DNA of 64,000 bases from Manis javanica (Eukaryota > Chordata > Mammalia > Pholidota > Manidae), in NCBI RefSeq assembly GCF_040802235.1, contig NC_133169.1:47003034-47067033 (forward strand), written 5' to 3'. The notes beneath the pieces were generated by a model. The model saw only the letters and a program-made list of their open reading frames with translations. It ran no database searches and was not told where the DNA came from. Of the stretch, positions 1 to 12,164 are shown one piece after another. A program made the position numbers and the translations under genes. Within the stretch, counting starts at the first letter, position 1, and every line of letters starts with the position of its first letter.

Positions 1-320
1 TGTTCTACATGCAGTTCCATGTATTTTAGACATTCTATATGCATGACTGCAAGAACAAACTTGGAGGAACATTCACATGATCTAAGGTGATTATGAAGGT
101 GTCTACTGTATTTTGTGATTAAAGATTATGGATAAGAGTCCTAAGTTTAGTGGGCTACCAAGCTACTTTAATGTTAAAACCATAGCCTTATGAAAAATAT
201 CATATCCTATTGGTCTAATGTTATAAAAAATACCCATATATCCCATTTCCCAAAACTCCCTAGAAAACTATTAACGCTTGCATTCTCTAAATAAGTGAAA
301 GTAAAGCCTTTCTGCAAAAC
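1..320. other. 5' flank of receptor pseudogene, no gene seen
   Basis: AT-rich non-coding sequence upstream of the first olfactory receptor locus. I see no open frame, clear repeat or promoter motif that I can defend. Receptor genes normally have upstream non-coding exons, but none can be recognised by eye here. Confidence 0.5.
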
Positions 321-377
321 ATGTTCACAACACTTGTTTACAATTACATGCAAACCCCAAAGCCAAAAGCAACAGGC

Positions 378-1310
378 ATGATCAACAAGAGCTTCCCAGC
401 CGGCTTCATCCTTCTGGGCTGCTCTGAAAAGCCACAGCTAGAAACCGTTCTCTTCTGGGCTGTGATCCTCTTGTACACCATGATCGTCCTCTCCAATCTG
501 ACCATCATCCTTATCTCCTGTGTGGACCCTCATCTCTACACCCCCATGTACTTCTTCCTCAGCAATCTCCCCTTCCTGGATCTCTGCTACACCACAGCTG
601 CTGTGCCCCAGATGTTGTCCAACCTGTGGGGGCCAGACAAGAGCATCACCTACACAGGCTGTGTCCTCCAAGTCTGTGTGTTGCTCTGTCTTGGGGCCAC
701 AGAAGGCGTCATGCTGGTGGTGATGGCCTTCGACTGCTATGTCGCTATCTGCCGGCCCCTGCACTACACCGTCATCATGAACCGTCTGCTGTGCTGGAAG
801 CTGGTGCTCACGGCCTGGCTGTGCGGCCTGATGGAATCTGTGACCCAAACCCCCGTCACATTCCAGCTTCCCTTCTGTGCTCACCACCACCTGGATGACT
901 TTTTATGCCAAGTTCCTGAACTCATACATCTGTCCTGTGGGGACACCACTGCCAGTGAGTGGCAGATGACCATCTCTGCTGTTCTCTTCACCATTGTGCC
1001 AGTGGGGTTAATCCTGACTTTCTATGGCTTCATAGCTCAAGCCTTGGGGAAAATCCAGTCTGAGGAGGAAAAGCAGAAGGCTGTTGCCACCTACTCCTCC
1101 CAGAGGTCGTCATGTTCTATGGGACAGTGGCTGTGGTGTACACAGACCCTAAGAACCAACTTGCTTCCAAACATGGCAAGTTTGTCACCTTCATCTTCAC
1201 CATGGTTACACACTGATGAACCCCCTCATCTGCAACCTGCAGAACAAAGAGGTGAAGGGGGCCCTGAAAAGACTCCTGAGGAAGGGGGACAGCGTGAGGG
1301 GAAAGAATAA
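378..1310 (+). pseudogene. OR2-family olfactory receptor pseudogene
   Basis: Seven-transmembrane odorant receptor relic. The natural start is the ATG at 378 (protein begins M-I-N-K-S-F); an in-frame ATG 19 codons earlier merely extends the frame. Family marks seen are HLYTPMYFFLSN after TM1, a long TM2-TM3 stretch, and the TM3 end as MAFDCYVAICRPLHY, where the usual D-R-Y arginine is cysteine. The frame breaks near 1100, inside the normally conserved T-C-S-S-H box before TM6. TM6 sequence (VVMFYGTVAVVY) then continues in another frame and meets a stop near 1216. The NPLI-type TM7 and C-terminal tail (KEVKGALKRLL) lie in yet another frame. At least two indels are therefore present and the open frame to 1310 has a nonsense tail. 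WGPDKSI and the LSCGDT loop favour the OR2B/2W/2G group over OR2T. It lies in the opposite orientation to the other two receptor loci. Confidence 0.85.
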
Positions 1311-3025
1311 ATTGAGTTTTTGAACTGGAACTAATTTGAAAATCATGATCTGCACCCACTCTACATTGGAGAGTCTGAATTTTAATTAGAGGTGGGAGGG
1401 CTTAGGACAAAGGAAGTACTTAATGAATTATTCTTTATTCCTAATAATTTACAAGTAATTTTGGTAAGAAAAAAATCTGTCCTTTTGTCCACCTATTAAC
1501 TGTTCCATGGGGAGGAATGCTGTTTGCAGAGTTAGTTGGATGAATTCATGATTTTTTAATAGCATATGAAGTAACAACATTTCAATATTAGAAAGCCATC
1601 AAATTATGTGTTATCTGCTATACCTGTTTAAATTTTTTTAAATGAATGTAACTGTACTCCACGAACTCAATTACATAAGACATCTTGGGTATAAAGAAGT
1701 GCTTTCGGCATACATTTTGCTATATTCTTCTTTTATTTAGAATTTTCATAAGACATACCCATGAGAGTGAGAATCCTCTGGGGTACTCATTCCAGAGGAT
1801 GTACAGGCTCTCATCCCATGAGACAGAAGGATGTTTAAACCCAAACTCAATCTCTGTGTGATTACAAATATGGTACATATTTGTTTCAAATCTATTCTAC
1901 CTACATTATACAAAGCCATCTTTAAATAAAACAAAGGATAAAATAAAACTCACTGCCTCATGGATTCTCTATGTTATCTCCTTTTTGGTAAAGTGGTAAA
2001 ACACAACTCAGTCTAAATCCAAGTGGATTTTTGTAAATTAAACTCAGATTTTAAATGGTGGTCCCAGCAATTTAACACAAAAACCTGAATTGAAAAATTC
2101 CATTAGGGTTAACTGAACAATTCACAGGTCCTTGTGCTGTCAGAAATACCAAAAGATACCACCTACTTACCAGAAATTATAATACATACCCATTCTCTGA
2201 TTTGTCCCAGAGTCACTGCCCCAGTTTCCATGTGACTTAGACAAGACTTCTGTGGGGCAGAGTGATATATCGCTGAATAGTGTAATGTCTGTCATAAGCA
2301 TAAAAAACAATAGGCTCAGTTGGAGATGGGAGGGAAGAGTTATATTATTTGTGATGTGGCTTAAAGAGGAGTTGCTTTTTCAAAGTAGTTACATGAAAAG
2401 TTTTTCTTTTCTAAAGCCTAATAATACTTCATAGATAGAAAAATAGCAGTAAACACTGCTTGCCCTGTTGGGTGACCCAACAAATTGTAGCTATGTATTA
2501 TTTTTTCCTGCTTTTCATCTTATCCTTGTTTCATTGTCTTTTTCTTCTCCTACTTTCCAATCAAGGCTCTCTTTAAAATATGTTATTATTTACTCAATTT
2601 ATTTTTATTTTAAATATTTCCTGTCCAGGAGTTGGCCACTGCCTGTCAATATTCTCAGCTGAGAAAACTGATGCTTGAACTGTGTCCCATTGCTATTCTT
2701 ATACCGAGTGATATTAACAAGCACAAGGAGCAGATTAAGTGTGTGAGTTGCTCAACAGCTGGAGTCAGGCTATTATCATGGTGGAGATGTAAGCCGCTTA
2801 GCAATGTTCCCCAGTAGCCTTTTTCAAGACGGCACTGACCTTTTCTTGCTGAAACATTCATATGAGCAGAAATGAACCCTGAATGGTAAAAATATAAAGA
2901 CAACTCTGTAGTTACGCCGACTAGGAGACAGAAATAGATAAAAGTCTTCACCCAACAAAAATAGAATATACTTTTTTTTTGAAGTCCCCAAAAATGTTCA
3001 TCAAAGAAGAGAATATTATGGCCCA
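1311..3025. other. Intergenic, no gene seen
   Basis: AT-rich sequence with only short shadow open frames. I find no receptor remnant, recognisable repeat or RNA gene. Confidence 0.4.
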
Positions 3026-3029
3026 TAAA

Positions 3030-3210
3030 ATGAACATGAACAAATTTAAAAGAACTGAAACTCTACAGACTGTGTCCTCTTGAAATCATGGAATAAAACT
3101 GAAAATCAATAACATAACAAATGAAATATTTTAGAAAAATCTCTGAGTCCATGGAAATTATACTACATGATTCCGAATAATTCATGAGTCAAAAAGGAAG
3201 CCTCAAAGGA
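3030..3210 (+). repeat. Old L1 ORF2 fragment, probable
   Basis: The stretch reads like the end of the endonuclease part of an ancient L1 ORF2, including a weak match to the 'aat.. atgggtcaaa' region that follows the endonuclease. It is too diverged to translate and too short to date. Confidence 0.35.
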
Positions 3211-4239
3211 AAATCTTCCTTTGAGAAAATGCACAAGTTCTTAACTCTAAACCCAGCTAAACTATCATTCAAGAATAAGAAAAAAATAACAATTTTTAAA
3301 GAAGACATTTTAATTTCTTTTTGATATGATTGTTTAGCACTGTCTGAAAACTTTAAGTTTAGGTATAAATGTACAAATATCATGAGATTTGGATACAACA
3401 ACAATAAAATATGCTGAAAAGAAAAACAATAAACAGTATTTAATCAAATCTAAGCAAGGTTACATATACCAATAATTATTGTAATTAAGAGAAATAAGCT
3501 GGCAATGGAAGCAAGTTAAATCATGCTGAAAAACCCTCTCCAATAGCTTGAAGTTGGAGTGACCAGGTATTTCCATTGACTACAGGTGGTACTGAAATTG
3601 GAGGCTTAGTCAAAAGTGTGTTTATAAGACTGTTAAAACCTGACTGTTCATCTTCACACTTATGTCATGTAGCTGGGCATCTTATAGTTTAAGGAGGTGG
3701 TGATTTCAAGAGGCTCTGAATTTGGAAAGATAGGCAGCGCATGGTCACTAAGGGGACATCTACACAGTGAACCGCAAGGCATCCCAGCCTCTTCCTGCTG
3801 CTGGGCTCTCAGGTGCCGGCCCCCGACTGTAGCCTCCAGTCCCCGACAGACTCTGTCCAGGGGAGTCAGATGGCGCCCAGTGAAATGTCACACTGGTGCT
3901 GACTGTTTCCTAGATGAATGAATCACTTGGGTCATAGTTCAGCACAACTTGGCAGTTTTTAAGACTTACTCTTGTCCAAAGACCTTCCTAACAGCAGAAA
4001 TGCAAGGATTAGCTGACACATAAGAGATTTTCTAAAACAAAATATATTCATCAAACCAAAGGCAGAGTAAAAAAGCAAACGGTGAATGCAAGGAAGTAAA
4101 AGAGTATTTCAAAGGGAACTATGATTTATCAACTCAGAGAAATAAGAACATGAGAAAATATTAAATTGGAAAGAAGGATTTTGACAATCAGAAGAATAAA
4201 AACAAGTTTTTTGATTGACACAACCTATTTAAAATTATT
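3211..4239. other. Intergenic, no gene seen
   Basis: AT-rich sequence with a slightly GC-richer patch at about 3760-3860. I recognise neither a coding frame nor a named repeat. Confidence 0.4.
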
Positions 4240-4396
4240 TTTTAAAATTTATCTGTGAGGATGTCTCCAATGAGATTATCCCTTGATTTCATCGACTGAG
4301 TAAAGAATTTTGCCTTTCTTTATGGGAGTGAGCATTATCCAATCCATCCAGGACCTGAATAGAACTGAAAGACCGAGGAAGGAAGAATACATTCTT

Positions 4397-5080
4397 TCTG
4401 ACTGTCTGACCTACTGACCTACCAACACTGGACACCTGCATTCTGTCTGACAGTCTGACCTATGACACTGGTCTCCTACATGCTGTGTGACAGTCTGACC
4501 TACGACACTGGTCTCCTGCACTCGGTCTGACTGTCTAACCTATGACTCTGGTCCCCTTCACTCTGACTGACAGTCTGACCTATGACACTGGTCTCCTTCA
4601 CTCTGACTGACAGTCTGACCTATGACACTGGTCTCCTACACTCTGTCTGACTGTGTAACCTATGACACTGGTCTCCTACACTCTGTGTGACTGTCTGACC
4701 TATGACACTGATCCCCCACACTCTGACTGACAGTCTGACCTATGATGCTGGTCTCATGCACTCTGTCTGACAGTCTGAACCATGACACTGGTCTCCTACA
4801 CTCTGTCTGACTGCCTGACCTATGACACAGGTCCCCTACACTGACTAACAGTCTGACTTACGATGCTTGTCTCTTGCACTCTGTCTGACAGTATGACCTA
4901 TGACACTGGTCTCCTACACTCTGTGTGACTGTCTGACCTACGACACTGGTCCCCCACACACTGACTGACAGTCTGACCTATGATGCTGGTCTCCTGCACT
5001 CTGTCTCACAGTGTGACCTATGACACTGGTCTCCTGTACTCTGACAGTCTGACCTATGACACTGGTCTCCTGCACTTGTA
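4397..5080. repeat. 40-bp minisatellite, about 17 units
   Basis: Tandem array with a period of 40 bases, visible because the 'ctatgacactggtctcct' core recurs at the same column offset through the block (for example near 4620, 4660 and 4780). Units differ by a few substitutions, and some are shortened by a few bases (for example near 4840 and 5040). The 71-residue frame on - across 4938-5153 is an artefact of this periodicity. Confidence 0.9.
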
Positions 5081-5185
5081 CTAGGACTTTCACCACAGGT
5101 CTATGAGGTCTCTTGCTTGTAGAAAAGAGATCATGGGACTTCTCAGCCTCCATAATTATGTGGCCCAGTTTCTTATAATAAATCT

Positions 5186-5400
5186 TCTCTTTCTCTCTCT
5201 CTCTCAGTGGATAGATAGACAGTTGATAGGTGCCACATCTATCTCTATATGAATATCTATATATAAAATATATGCCTATATGTGATTATATAACTATATA
5301 GAATTTATATATCTAAATTTATATATCTATATCCATCTGATTTATCTGTCATCTGTCTATCTATCATCTATCTATCTATCTCTTATCCATAGATCTATCG
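5186..5400. repeat. Simple repeats (CT)n, TA-rich, (TATC)n
   Basis: A short (CT)n run near 5190-5206, TA-rich sequence to about 5330, and an interrupted tetranucleotide 'tatc' run at about 5333-5400. These sit at the A/T-rich tail of the ancient repeat. Confidence 0.7.
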
Positions 5401-5444
5401 CCTATGGGTTCTGTTTCTCTGAAGAACCCTAATACAGTTGTACA

Positions 5445-6725
5445 TCTGATATATAAACCATTTGAATACTTTCATAAAACCCTCAAAGTGTCTATTACCA
5501 ACAGACTGACTATTATAACATAGCTTCTGTTGTTCAAGAATACTTTCTATCTAGGCAGAACACAGATGTCATAGTAACTCTTGATATCTAGGTAAGATTG
5601 GTTTAAAAATCACTGACCCTCCAATATTTGTGGTAAGTGCTTTCCCCCCTTAGATTGTTGTGACTCTCAATAAATTTTTTACTCATGTGGTCACTTCTCT
5701 ATTGCTTTCCCTGAAGTTGTGCAGATACCACATTTAAATATTAAGTTACCTTTCTTTCCCAACATTTTTAAATCAAGGATTCCTCCTCTTTGTCAAAGAG
5801 AGCTGTGTGGGTTTTTGTCATATCTTATTCCAATGAGATAGAATGATAGAATGGCAACTAAAGATGCACACAGATACACTTTTTTCAATGATACTATATT
5901 TTTAAAAATTTTAATGATATGCATTACCATGAATGTTATCAGTGGTGATATCCAGCTCCATGGATTTTTCTCCCTAAGACTGGCTCTCAGCCAGGACAGA
6001 GTCCCCACCCTAGACCTCTGTCTTTCCTGGTATCAGGATCATAAAACTTGGGGGCAGTAATACTTGCTTATCAAATATTGCACTTTAATAAATCATGTTA
6101 ATCATTGGAAAATTATTTGGCATTTTTAATGTTCTTGTTATGAAAGAAAAACCTTAGCAACAGATTAATAAGATCTTTTTGTCACGCAGTGGTATAATGT
6201 ACACCCATTAAAAAATTTAAGTAGTGTTTAATGATAACCTAAATATAAATGATAAAATGGTGAATTGTTAAAAAATATGAAACATTCAAGTGAAATTTAT
6301 AGAAATTAGGTACAAAGGTACAAATAAATGTACCCAACAAGGAATTCCTTCTCTACCACAGAAGTATATTGAATGACCATCTTTATTCTATCATTATAGT
6401 ACAATAGGAGGGAAATTGCCTTAGAAATGTATTTGAAGCAATGAACTTCTCTTAATATTAACAAAAATATGTCTGGAGAGAAGTAAGAAAGAAAATATTG
6501 TATCTTCCTTATTGCTTCCTTATTCCTTATTGCTTTTGGAATAAAAATGAGACAGAACATGTAAAGAACAAGGTCTGATGTGAAGGGCAACTGTACACAT
6601 AACTATGATGGCAAAACCTCAATACACCTCTAGGCCCTTACAGAGAACCACTAGATTATCAGTGGTGAAAGTAATCCTACCTTCTATTCAGTGAAGTGGA
6701 TATCATGATGAACCAGTTGCTTCTA
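5445..6725. other. Intergenic, no gene seen
   Basis: AT-rich sequence with only incidental short frames. No repeat or RNA gene recognised. Confidence 0.4.
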
Positions 6726-6899
6726 TGATTCCTGGTGATATTAAACTTTCCACATCCCATAGGGTTCATACTCAGGTGTTTGAATTTAGAGTGTAATCCC
6801 TTAATCCAGGATGTACCCTGGGTGTTGAGGACAATAGTAATGATGATGATGTTGGTTATAAAAACTAAACCAAAAACTAAACTAGTCAGAAAAGCACTC

Positions 6900-7010
6900 C
6901 ACTTACAGTACACATTTAATGTTTATGAAAATGAAGAAACTGAGTCACAAAAAAGTGAAGTGCTTTCCTCAAGGCTGGAAGTGGTTGTGTTGTGTTGAAA
7001 TCCAACTGAT
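6900..7010 (-). repeat. MIR-like SINE remnant
   Basis: The stretch 'gaagaaactgagtcacaaaa' followed by 'gtgctttcctcaagg' matches the conserved core of MIR (gaaactgaggcacag...gacttgcccaagg). The paralogous position at 46990-47110 is much better preserved, which supports the call. Strand is uncertain. Confidence 0.5.
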
Positions 7011-7246
7011 TTGTGTGCTTAAACACAGAGTACTACCTCTAATAATGATATGTCAAACAATAGTCTGCTCAATACAGAAAATATTTAAAGACAAAAATTT
7101 TTTAAATCAACATCAATCCTTCACAGGTACTGCTAATATCATTTTGTAGTTAAATTTTGTTTTTTATTCTCCTAGTCATACATGCTCTTTTAAGAAATAC
7201 ACTGAGGACATACAATGTAGCTTTGGAATAATATTATGTTAATTAT

Positions 7247-7258
7247 CCACCAGGTGGC
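7247..7258 (+). promoter_or_regulatory. CTCF-core-like motif
   Basis: CCACCAGGTGGC fits the CTCF core consensus CCASYAGRKGGC at every position. The aligned site in copy B (47347-47358) reads CGACAAGGTGGC, two mismatches away. A 12-base match in 64 kb has a real chance background, so binding is only a possibility. Confidence 0.3.
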
Positions 7259-9149
7259 AATGGGTAATGCCAAGTCGTTCCCATATTAGCCTACTAGGGT
7301 TCTAGATAGAATCTGAAAATAATTCCTTCAATTAATATACACATTTTTCCTTCCTGTGGAGTCAGATCATATATCCAAGGGATAAAGGGAATGGATGTAA
7401 GAGTCTCCTGTACAGTCACAAATATCTATGATTCCGGTAGCTGAGGAACAAGCTGCTTAACGCATAGAGAGAGTTCTGGAGAGAGTGGTGTCCTGAGAAC
7501 ACGCAGAGGGTGCTAAGCGGCCAGATGACAAAGGCAGAACTTCCTTCACCTCAAGGAGCAATCATCACAGACACAGAAAACTTCTGTTATAAGACACTTC
7601 TCCCACTTCTTGATTTTTGATTAGTGCTTAAGACAGGAAACTATGGTATAGAGATCAGTTATCATGGCCAAGGATACATAAGCTAAACATTAACAAGAAA
7701 AGCTTCAAACACCAGATAGTTTAACTATAAGCCAATGATTTTTAAGGCCTATCTAATTCACACCTGAAACTGGTGTATAGGTATCAGGTGATTTAAAAAA
7801 CATTTAAATGTTAACAGAAAATAAACCTTACGAAAAAAAATGAGGTCAAGAGCTGAACGATCACTTCTTAGGCATGCACAAAAATAGAAACATGGATTGT
7901 GGCAATCAGATTTGTCAGAACACAAAGGCTGTTCATTAATTCACACTAAGTATGGAGACAGCTTGTCAGCAGATAAGCCTTCACAAACACCAGAGTAAAG
8001 ATGGGATATGTTGGGAGTGTGTTAACTCCTGAATTTAATAGTTAGCATATTGAAAGAACAGGATGTTACCTTATGATTCCAAATCACATCATGTTATCCT
8101 AGAAGATCCACAGGAGAAGGAATGTGGGTTATACAGCCTTTAGTTTACATAAAGGGAACAATCCATTAAGCAAGCAATGATGCATACCGATTACATACTG
8201 CAAGTTCTAAGCACTGGAAAATCGTAAATGCTTGCAACATGTTTACTCACATAAAGAATGCTAAGTCTGTAGAAGTGATAGCAGTTGTTTTTCCTATTAT
8301 TCTTGTCATTATTGTTGCCATAATCAGTTGTAGGTAACACAGTGGATGCTCATTCTTTGCTAGGCTCCCGTGGGGAGCAGTTATTAGACTATTGCACAGA
8401 TATGTTTATCTTAAATTTATAAATCAATCCCAAAAGATTCCTAAGACTACCTGACAATCCTGATATCTCTACCTTGTTCATTGCTCACCTACTCTCCAAA
8501 ATCCCTTTATTCTCAAGTTTTTAACAATCCGCCCTGTTCTCACAGAGAGGAGCTCTTCTTGGTTCTGATCGCACCGAGAAAACAGGAGGCAAAAGACGGT
8601 AACTGGGTAACTCACTCGTGCCACGCAGGGGCTCTCTCCGCCTTCCCTCCTGCTGTGGTTAATGAGCTGGCCTTGCTCACACACGAAAATTGGTTCCAAA
8701 GCTTTTGACCATTCTCAAATGTCTTCTGTCTGTAAGAAATTTCCCCCTTTTTCATTCATCACCAATTTTCTCTTTTATAGAATGCTTCCCTTAAACCTGT
8801 CTGTAATATCCCACAGCAACAAAACACAATGGAGTCATACACCCTTCTAGCTACTCCTCCATTTCTCTGCTCTCATTTACCACAAAAAGACAAACTGTAT
8901 TAATTAATATTTTATTCATCTTGTTCCCTCCCTTTCCCTCTATTTTACCCCAAATGCCCTCTGAGCATAACTCCGTTTTGACTCTTCTTACTAGGTCCCG
9001 AGCGGACTCCACGCTGCCAAATGCAATGGTCAGTGTTCAGAGCTCACTGTGATCCAGCAAGACGCCGCACCTGCTGCAGCTGATCGCACTTCCCATCTTT
9101 GAGCCATTCTCACACCTGAATCTGAGAAAATATTTTATATTACCCAATC

Positions 9150-9495
9150 AATCCCTATCTCTTTATTATTTATTTTTATTTACTTATCAAAGTATAGTTT
9201 AAATCCAATATTATATTGGTTTCAGCTACATAATATAATGTTTCAATAATTATATACATTGTTATTCAGCACTATAAGTGTAGTTATGATCTCTTACCAC
9301 ACAATGATATTAAATATTATTAACTATATTCCCTGTTACTTTTTTCTTCCCAATAGTAATTAATTTTATATTGGTAGTTTTTATCTCCTCATGCCCTTCA
9401 CCTATCCCCCCCTTACGGTCATCACCCATTTTTTCTCGGTATCACTGACTCTATTTCTGTTCTTGTTTGTTTGTTCATTTGTTTTTTACTGTCTC
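9150..9495 (-). repeat. L1 3' end fragment
   Basis: The 3' UTR region of an older L1 read on the complement: an A/T-rich start, 'attatattggtttcagctac', the C-rich 'tcacctatccccccctta' stretch and 'ctctatttctgttcttg'. It is 5'-truncated and specific to copy A. Confidence 0.55.
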
Positions 9496-10090
9496 ACTTG
9501 CTTCCCAGTGAACAAAGCTGCCTCAGTTCTCACTCTCAACCCTCTATTCTTACCTAAATGATCGTAACTCTTCCTATGCCTTTCGATCTCCCTTCAACTC
9601 TGAAGACTCCATATTTAGACCTTCAGCCCAGAACTCTAATCTGAAACCCAACCAACTTCACACAACTAACAAACATTTCAAAAGTGTCTTTATAACAACT
9701 AAATTCTCTATTTCTCCTATTCAATATTGGCACTTGAAAAGTTTTCAAAATATCAGTAAATAGAAATGCCATTGTCACTGCTAGAGCCCAAACAGTTGAG
9801 CAGTCGTTCACTCTGCACTCCTCCCGGCAGCCGTCTTTCCCGAGACCTGATCCTGGTGCCCAACTGCTCCACTCAGTCCATCTTTGTCTCTCATCTTTAA
9901 AGCCTCTTAAATTGTCTTCTTGTATCTGCCTGACCTAGTTCCTAGCTCTATTCTCCACATTATAAACATAGTGATCCTTTTAAACTGTATATTGTATCAA
10001 ATTACTTTTCTACAGAAAATTCTTCAAATGCTTCCCATCTCACCCAAAACAAAACTAAAAATGTATTCAAATAATACTGATGATGAATCA

Positions 10091-10863
10091 TACAGACTTG
10101 GGAAATGCAAATTTTCTGTCATAGCCTTCCTCCTTCCTAGATCTCTGCTATTAAAATGACATGGCAGAAGACATGGTTATGTTCTTTTATGTTAAATATT
10201 ATATTCTCTTTCACTAAATATGTTTTACTACAATATTCAATATTCATACTCGTCTGAGTCAGGCTCACTCACTGTTGCATGTATCTCGCACTTGACAGTC
10301 ACCATTTTCAGCACGAGTGGCATGAAGGTGATCAGAGACCTGAGGATCCACTGAGAGAAATCCAATAACCAGAGACAACCCACATTGTGTGGTTTAATTT
10401 CTTTGTTATTTGTGAATTGGCACTGTTTTTCTTTATTGATACAAAAAAATCACAGAATTTTGGGCACTGAAATTTGGTAGCTTTGGAAGGTTTTTGATTT
10501 GTTTAACCATGAGTTAAGTATGGAGGAGCCTGTGAAGAGTTAGTGTAAAATCTAATATTGTTCTTCTTCATTTTTTGAGAAACAAACGACCTAGATCAGA
10601 TGAAATGTTTAACTTAATTAATAATACATTATTTTTGATAGCCAGAAAGTCTCTGCCTAAGTGATGAAACACTGTGGGTCTCCCTAACCCCCAGGAAAAA
10701 GTCACAAGCTAAGGTAAATCATCTTAACTGCCAAATGTAAATAATCTCTGATAGCTGACCAACAGTCTCTTGTGAAACAGGGCCTATAGAGGATGTTCCT
10801 TGGAGACATTTTTCCAGGTCACTGGAGCTTTAAGCATCCCTTGTGGGTGCTTTTGGAAGAGCA
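10091..10863. other. 3' flank of intact receptor gene
   Basis: Non-coding sequence downstream (in the - sense) of the intact receptor. It would contain the 3' UTR, but I could not pick a polyadenylation signal with confidence. No repeat recognised. Confidence 0.4.
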
Positions 10864-11778
10864 CTATACAAATGTCTTTCTAAATGCCCCTGTGACGTTC
10901 TTGTTTCTGAGGTTATAGATGAGAGGGTTGAGCATGGGTGTGACAATGGTGTAGAAGGCTGACACTACCTTGTCCTTCTCAGGGGTGTGGAAAGACTGGG
11001 GAAGCACATATGTGTAGAAGGCAGCCCCATAGAAAATGCTGACCACAGTCAAGTGGGAAGAGCACATAGTAAAGGCCTTTATCCAGCCTTCAGGGGAGTG
11101 CACGCGGTGGACGGTTAGCAAGATGAGGGAGTAGGAGGCTGCAATAACAGAGATGGGGATGAGCAGCATGATTACACAGCAGATGTACATTAGGGTTTCA
11201 TACAAGGATGTGTCAGCACAGGCCAGCCTGAGAACTGCGGGGATCTCACAGAAGAAATGGTTGATGAGGCGGGAGCCACAGTAGGGGAAATTCATGGTGA
11301 TGGGCGTGAGCAGCAAGCCATCCAGGGACCCACCAAACCAGGCACCAGCAGCCAGCAGAAGACACACCCTGCAGTTCATCAGGACGGGGTACCGCAGAGG
11401 GTCACATACGGCCACATAGCGGTCATAGGCCATGAAGCCCAGGAGGAAGAACTCTGTGCCGATCATGGTCAAATAGAGGAAGATCTGGATGCCACAGCCC
11501 ACAAAGGAAATGATCTTCTCCTCAGAAACCATGTCAACCAGGAGCTTTGAAACAGTGGTACAAATGAAAACAGTATTCATAACAGAGAACTGGCTGAGCA
11601 GGAAGTACATGGGGGTGTGGAAGCAGGAGTCCTCCTGAATCAAGAATATTATGACCAGATTTGCAGTTACGGCCACCATAAAAATAGCAAAAATACTTGC
11701 AAAGACCATTCCTGCAGCTTTGCTGTTTACCTGAAGCCCCAGGAGGATAAAGTCTGCTGACAAAGTTCTATTCTTCAT
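10864..11778 (-). CDS. Intact olfactory receptor, OR2T-like
   Basis: 304-residue class II odorant receptor, a G-protein-coupled receptor of olfactory cilia that signals through Golf and adenylate cyclase (family knowledge). It is a complete single-exon frame. Seen: N-glycosylation site NRT at residues 3-5; TM1 asparagine at 40; [10 protein letters not shown] at about 54-63; Cys95 and Cys177 for the extracellular disulfide; [10 protein letters not shown] at 116-125 with intact [16 protein letters not shown] at 234-246; [10 protein letters not shown] at 281-290 ending TM7. The loop [17 protein letters not shown] and the Q in FLLSQ are typical of OR2T receptors. Length is slightly short of the usual 310-320 because the C-terminal tail stops soon after RKTFV. 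The ATG at 11778 is the only start that gives the usual short N-terminus. No inactivating change is seen. The closest relative in the window is the locus at 56548-57516. Confidence 0.93.
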   Translation of the reverse strand: MKNRTLSADFILLGLQVNSKAAGMVFASIFAIFMVAVTANLVIIFLIQEDSCFHTPMYFLLSQFSVMNTVFICTTVSKLLVDMVSEEKIISFVGCGIQIFLYLTMIGTEFFLLGFMAYDRYVAVCDPLRYPVLMNCRVCLLLAAGAWFGGSLDGLLLTPITMNFPYCGSRLINHFFCEIPAVLRLACADTSLYETLMYICCVIMLLIPISVIAASYSLILLTVHRVHSPEGWIKAFTMCSSHLTVVSIFYGAAFYTYVLPQSFHTPEKDKVVSAFYTIVTPMLNPLIYNLRNKNVTGAFRKTFV

Positions 11779-12164
11779 TGATGTTGCCTATGACAGCTCC
11801 AGGGAGCAGGAAGCCACGGAGATTAAGGATGGAGAGGAAAGAAAGAACTTTCTCTATGAGAGAAACTTGCAGTGGAGATGACGCCTCAGAGGGTACTTGT
11901 CAGGATGACATCTTCCAACACAGATGCTAGAGAGAAGCAGACCAAGAGACACATCCATAAATCAGTGACTGTAGACCTATTCCTCCTGTTGGAGAACAAC
12001 CCTTCGTATATTTTGTTTATGATCATGGTTCAATGTATAGATTTTGCTACTTGCATAGTAAAGTTGGTGTTTGCTATACCTATATGAGAGTTTTAACTGT
12101 ATCTGTCCTCTGCATTCTGCCTTTCTGGCTTCCAGAATGATGTCCCATCCATACCAGTGTTCCA
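11779..12164. other. 5' flank of intact receptor gene
   Basis: Sequence upstream of the receptor start on the - strand. A splice acceptor for the coding exon should lie within it, but I cannot place one or a promoter with confidence. Confidence 0.35.

Larger units (their letters stand above)
4240..5440 (+). repeat. Ancient MaLR/MLT1-like element hosting a minisatellite
   Basis: The left part (about 4240-4400) and the right part (about 5075-5440) look like the two ends of one ancient mammalian interspersed repeat. The right end has 'gacttctcagcctccataa', then 'cttataataaatctt', then 'ggttctgtttctctgaagaa' and 'ctaatacag', a familiar 3' terminus. Between them lies an expanded 40-bp tandem array. 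The family name is inferred from memory of the terminus and is uncertain. Confidence 0.4.
6730..10090 (+). repeat. Duplication copy A, block 1 (paired with 46835-50490)
   Basis: This block is collinear with 46835-50490. Paired landmarks: 'ccacatcccatagggttcatactc' near 6751 with 'ccacgtcccacaggactcacattc' near 46837; a stretch starting 'cagatgacaaaggcag' near 7523 with one near 47620; 'tttttaacaa..cc.ccctgttct' near 8517 with 49284; and 'cagaactctaat' near 9628 with 'cagaactttaat' near 50077. Many mismatches and indels show an old duplication. Gaps include lineage-specific L1 3' fragments (9150-9495 here, 48140-48790 there). Confidence 0.75.

Noticed and set aside
438-890. 150-codon frame on - opposite the first receptor
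   Set aside because: Antisense shadow of conserved receptor codons; no domain and no start context.
4390-5080. CRISPR-like direct repeats
   Set aside because: Units are contiguous with no unique spacers and the context is mammalian; this is a minisatellite.
4938-5153. Repetitive 71-residue protein on -
   Set aside because: Produced by the 40-bp minisatellite; no gene evidence.
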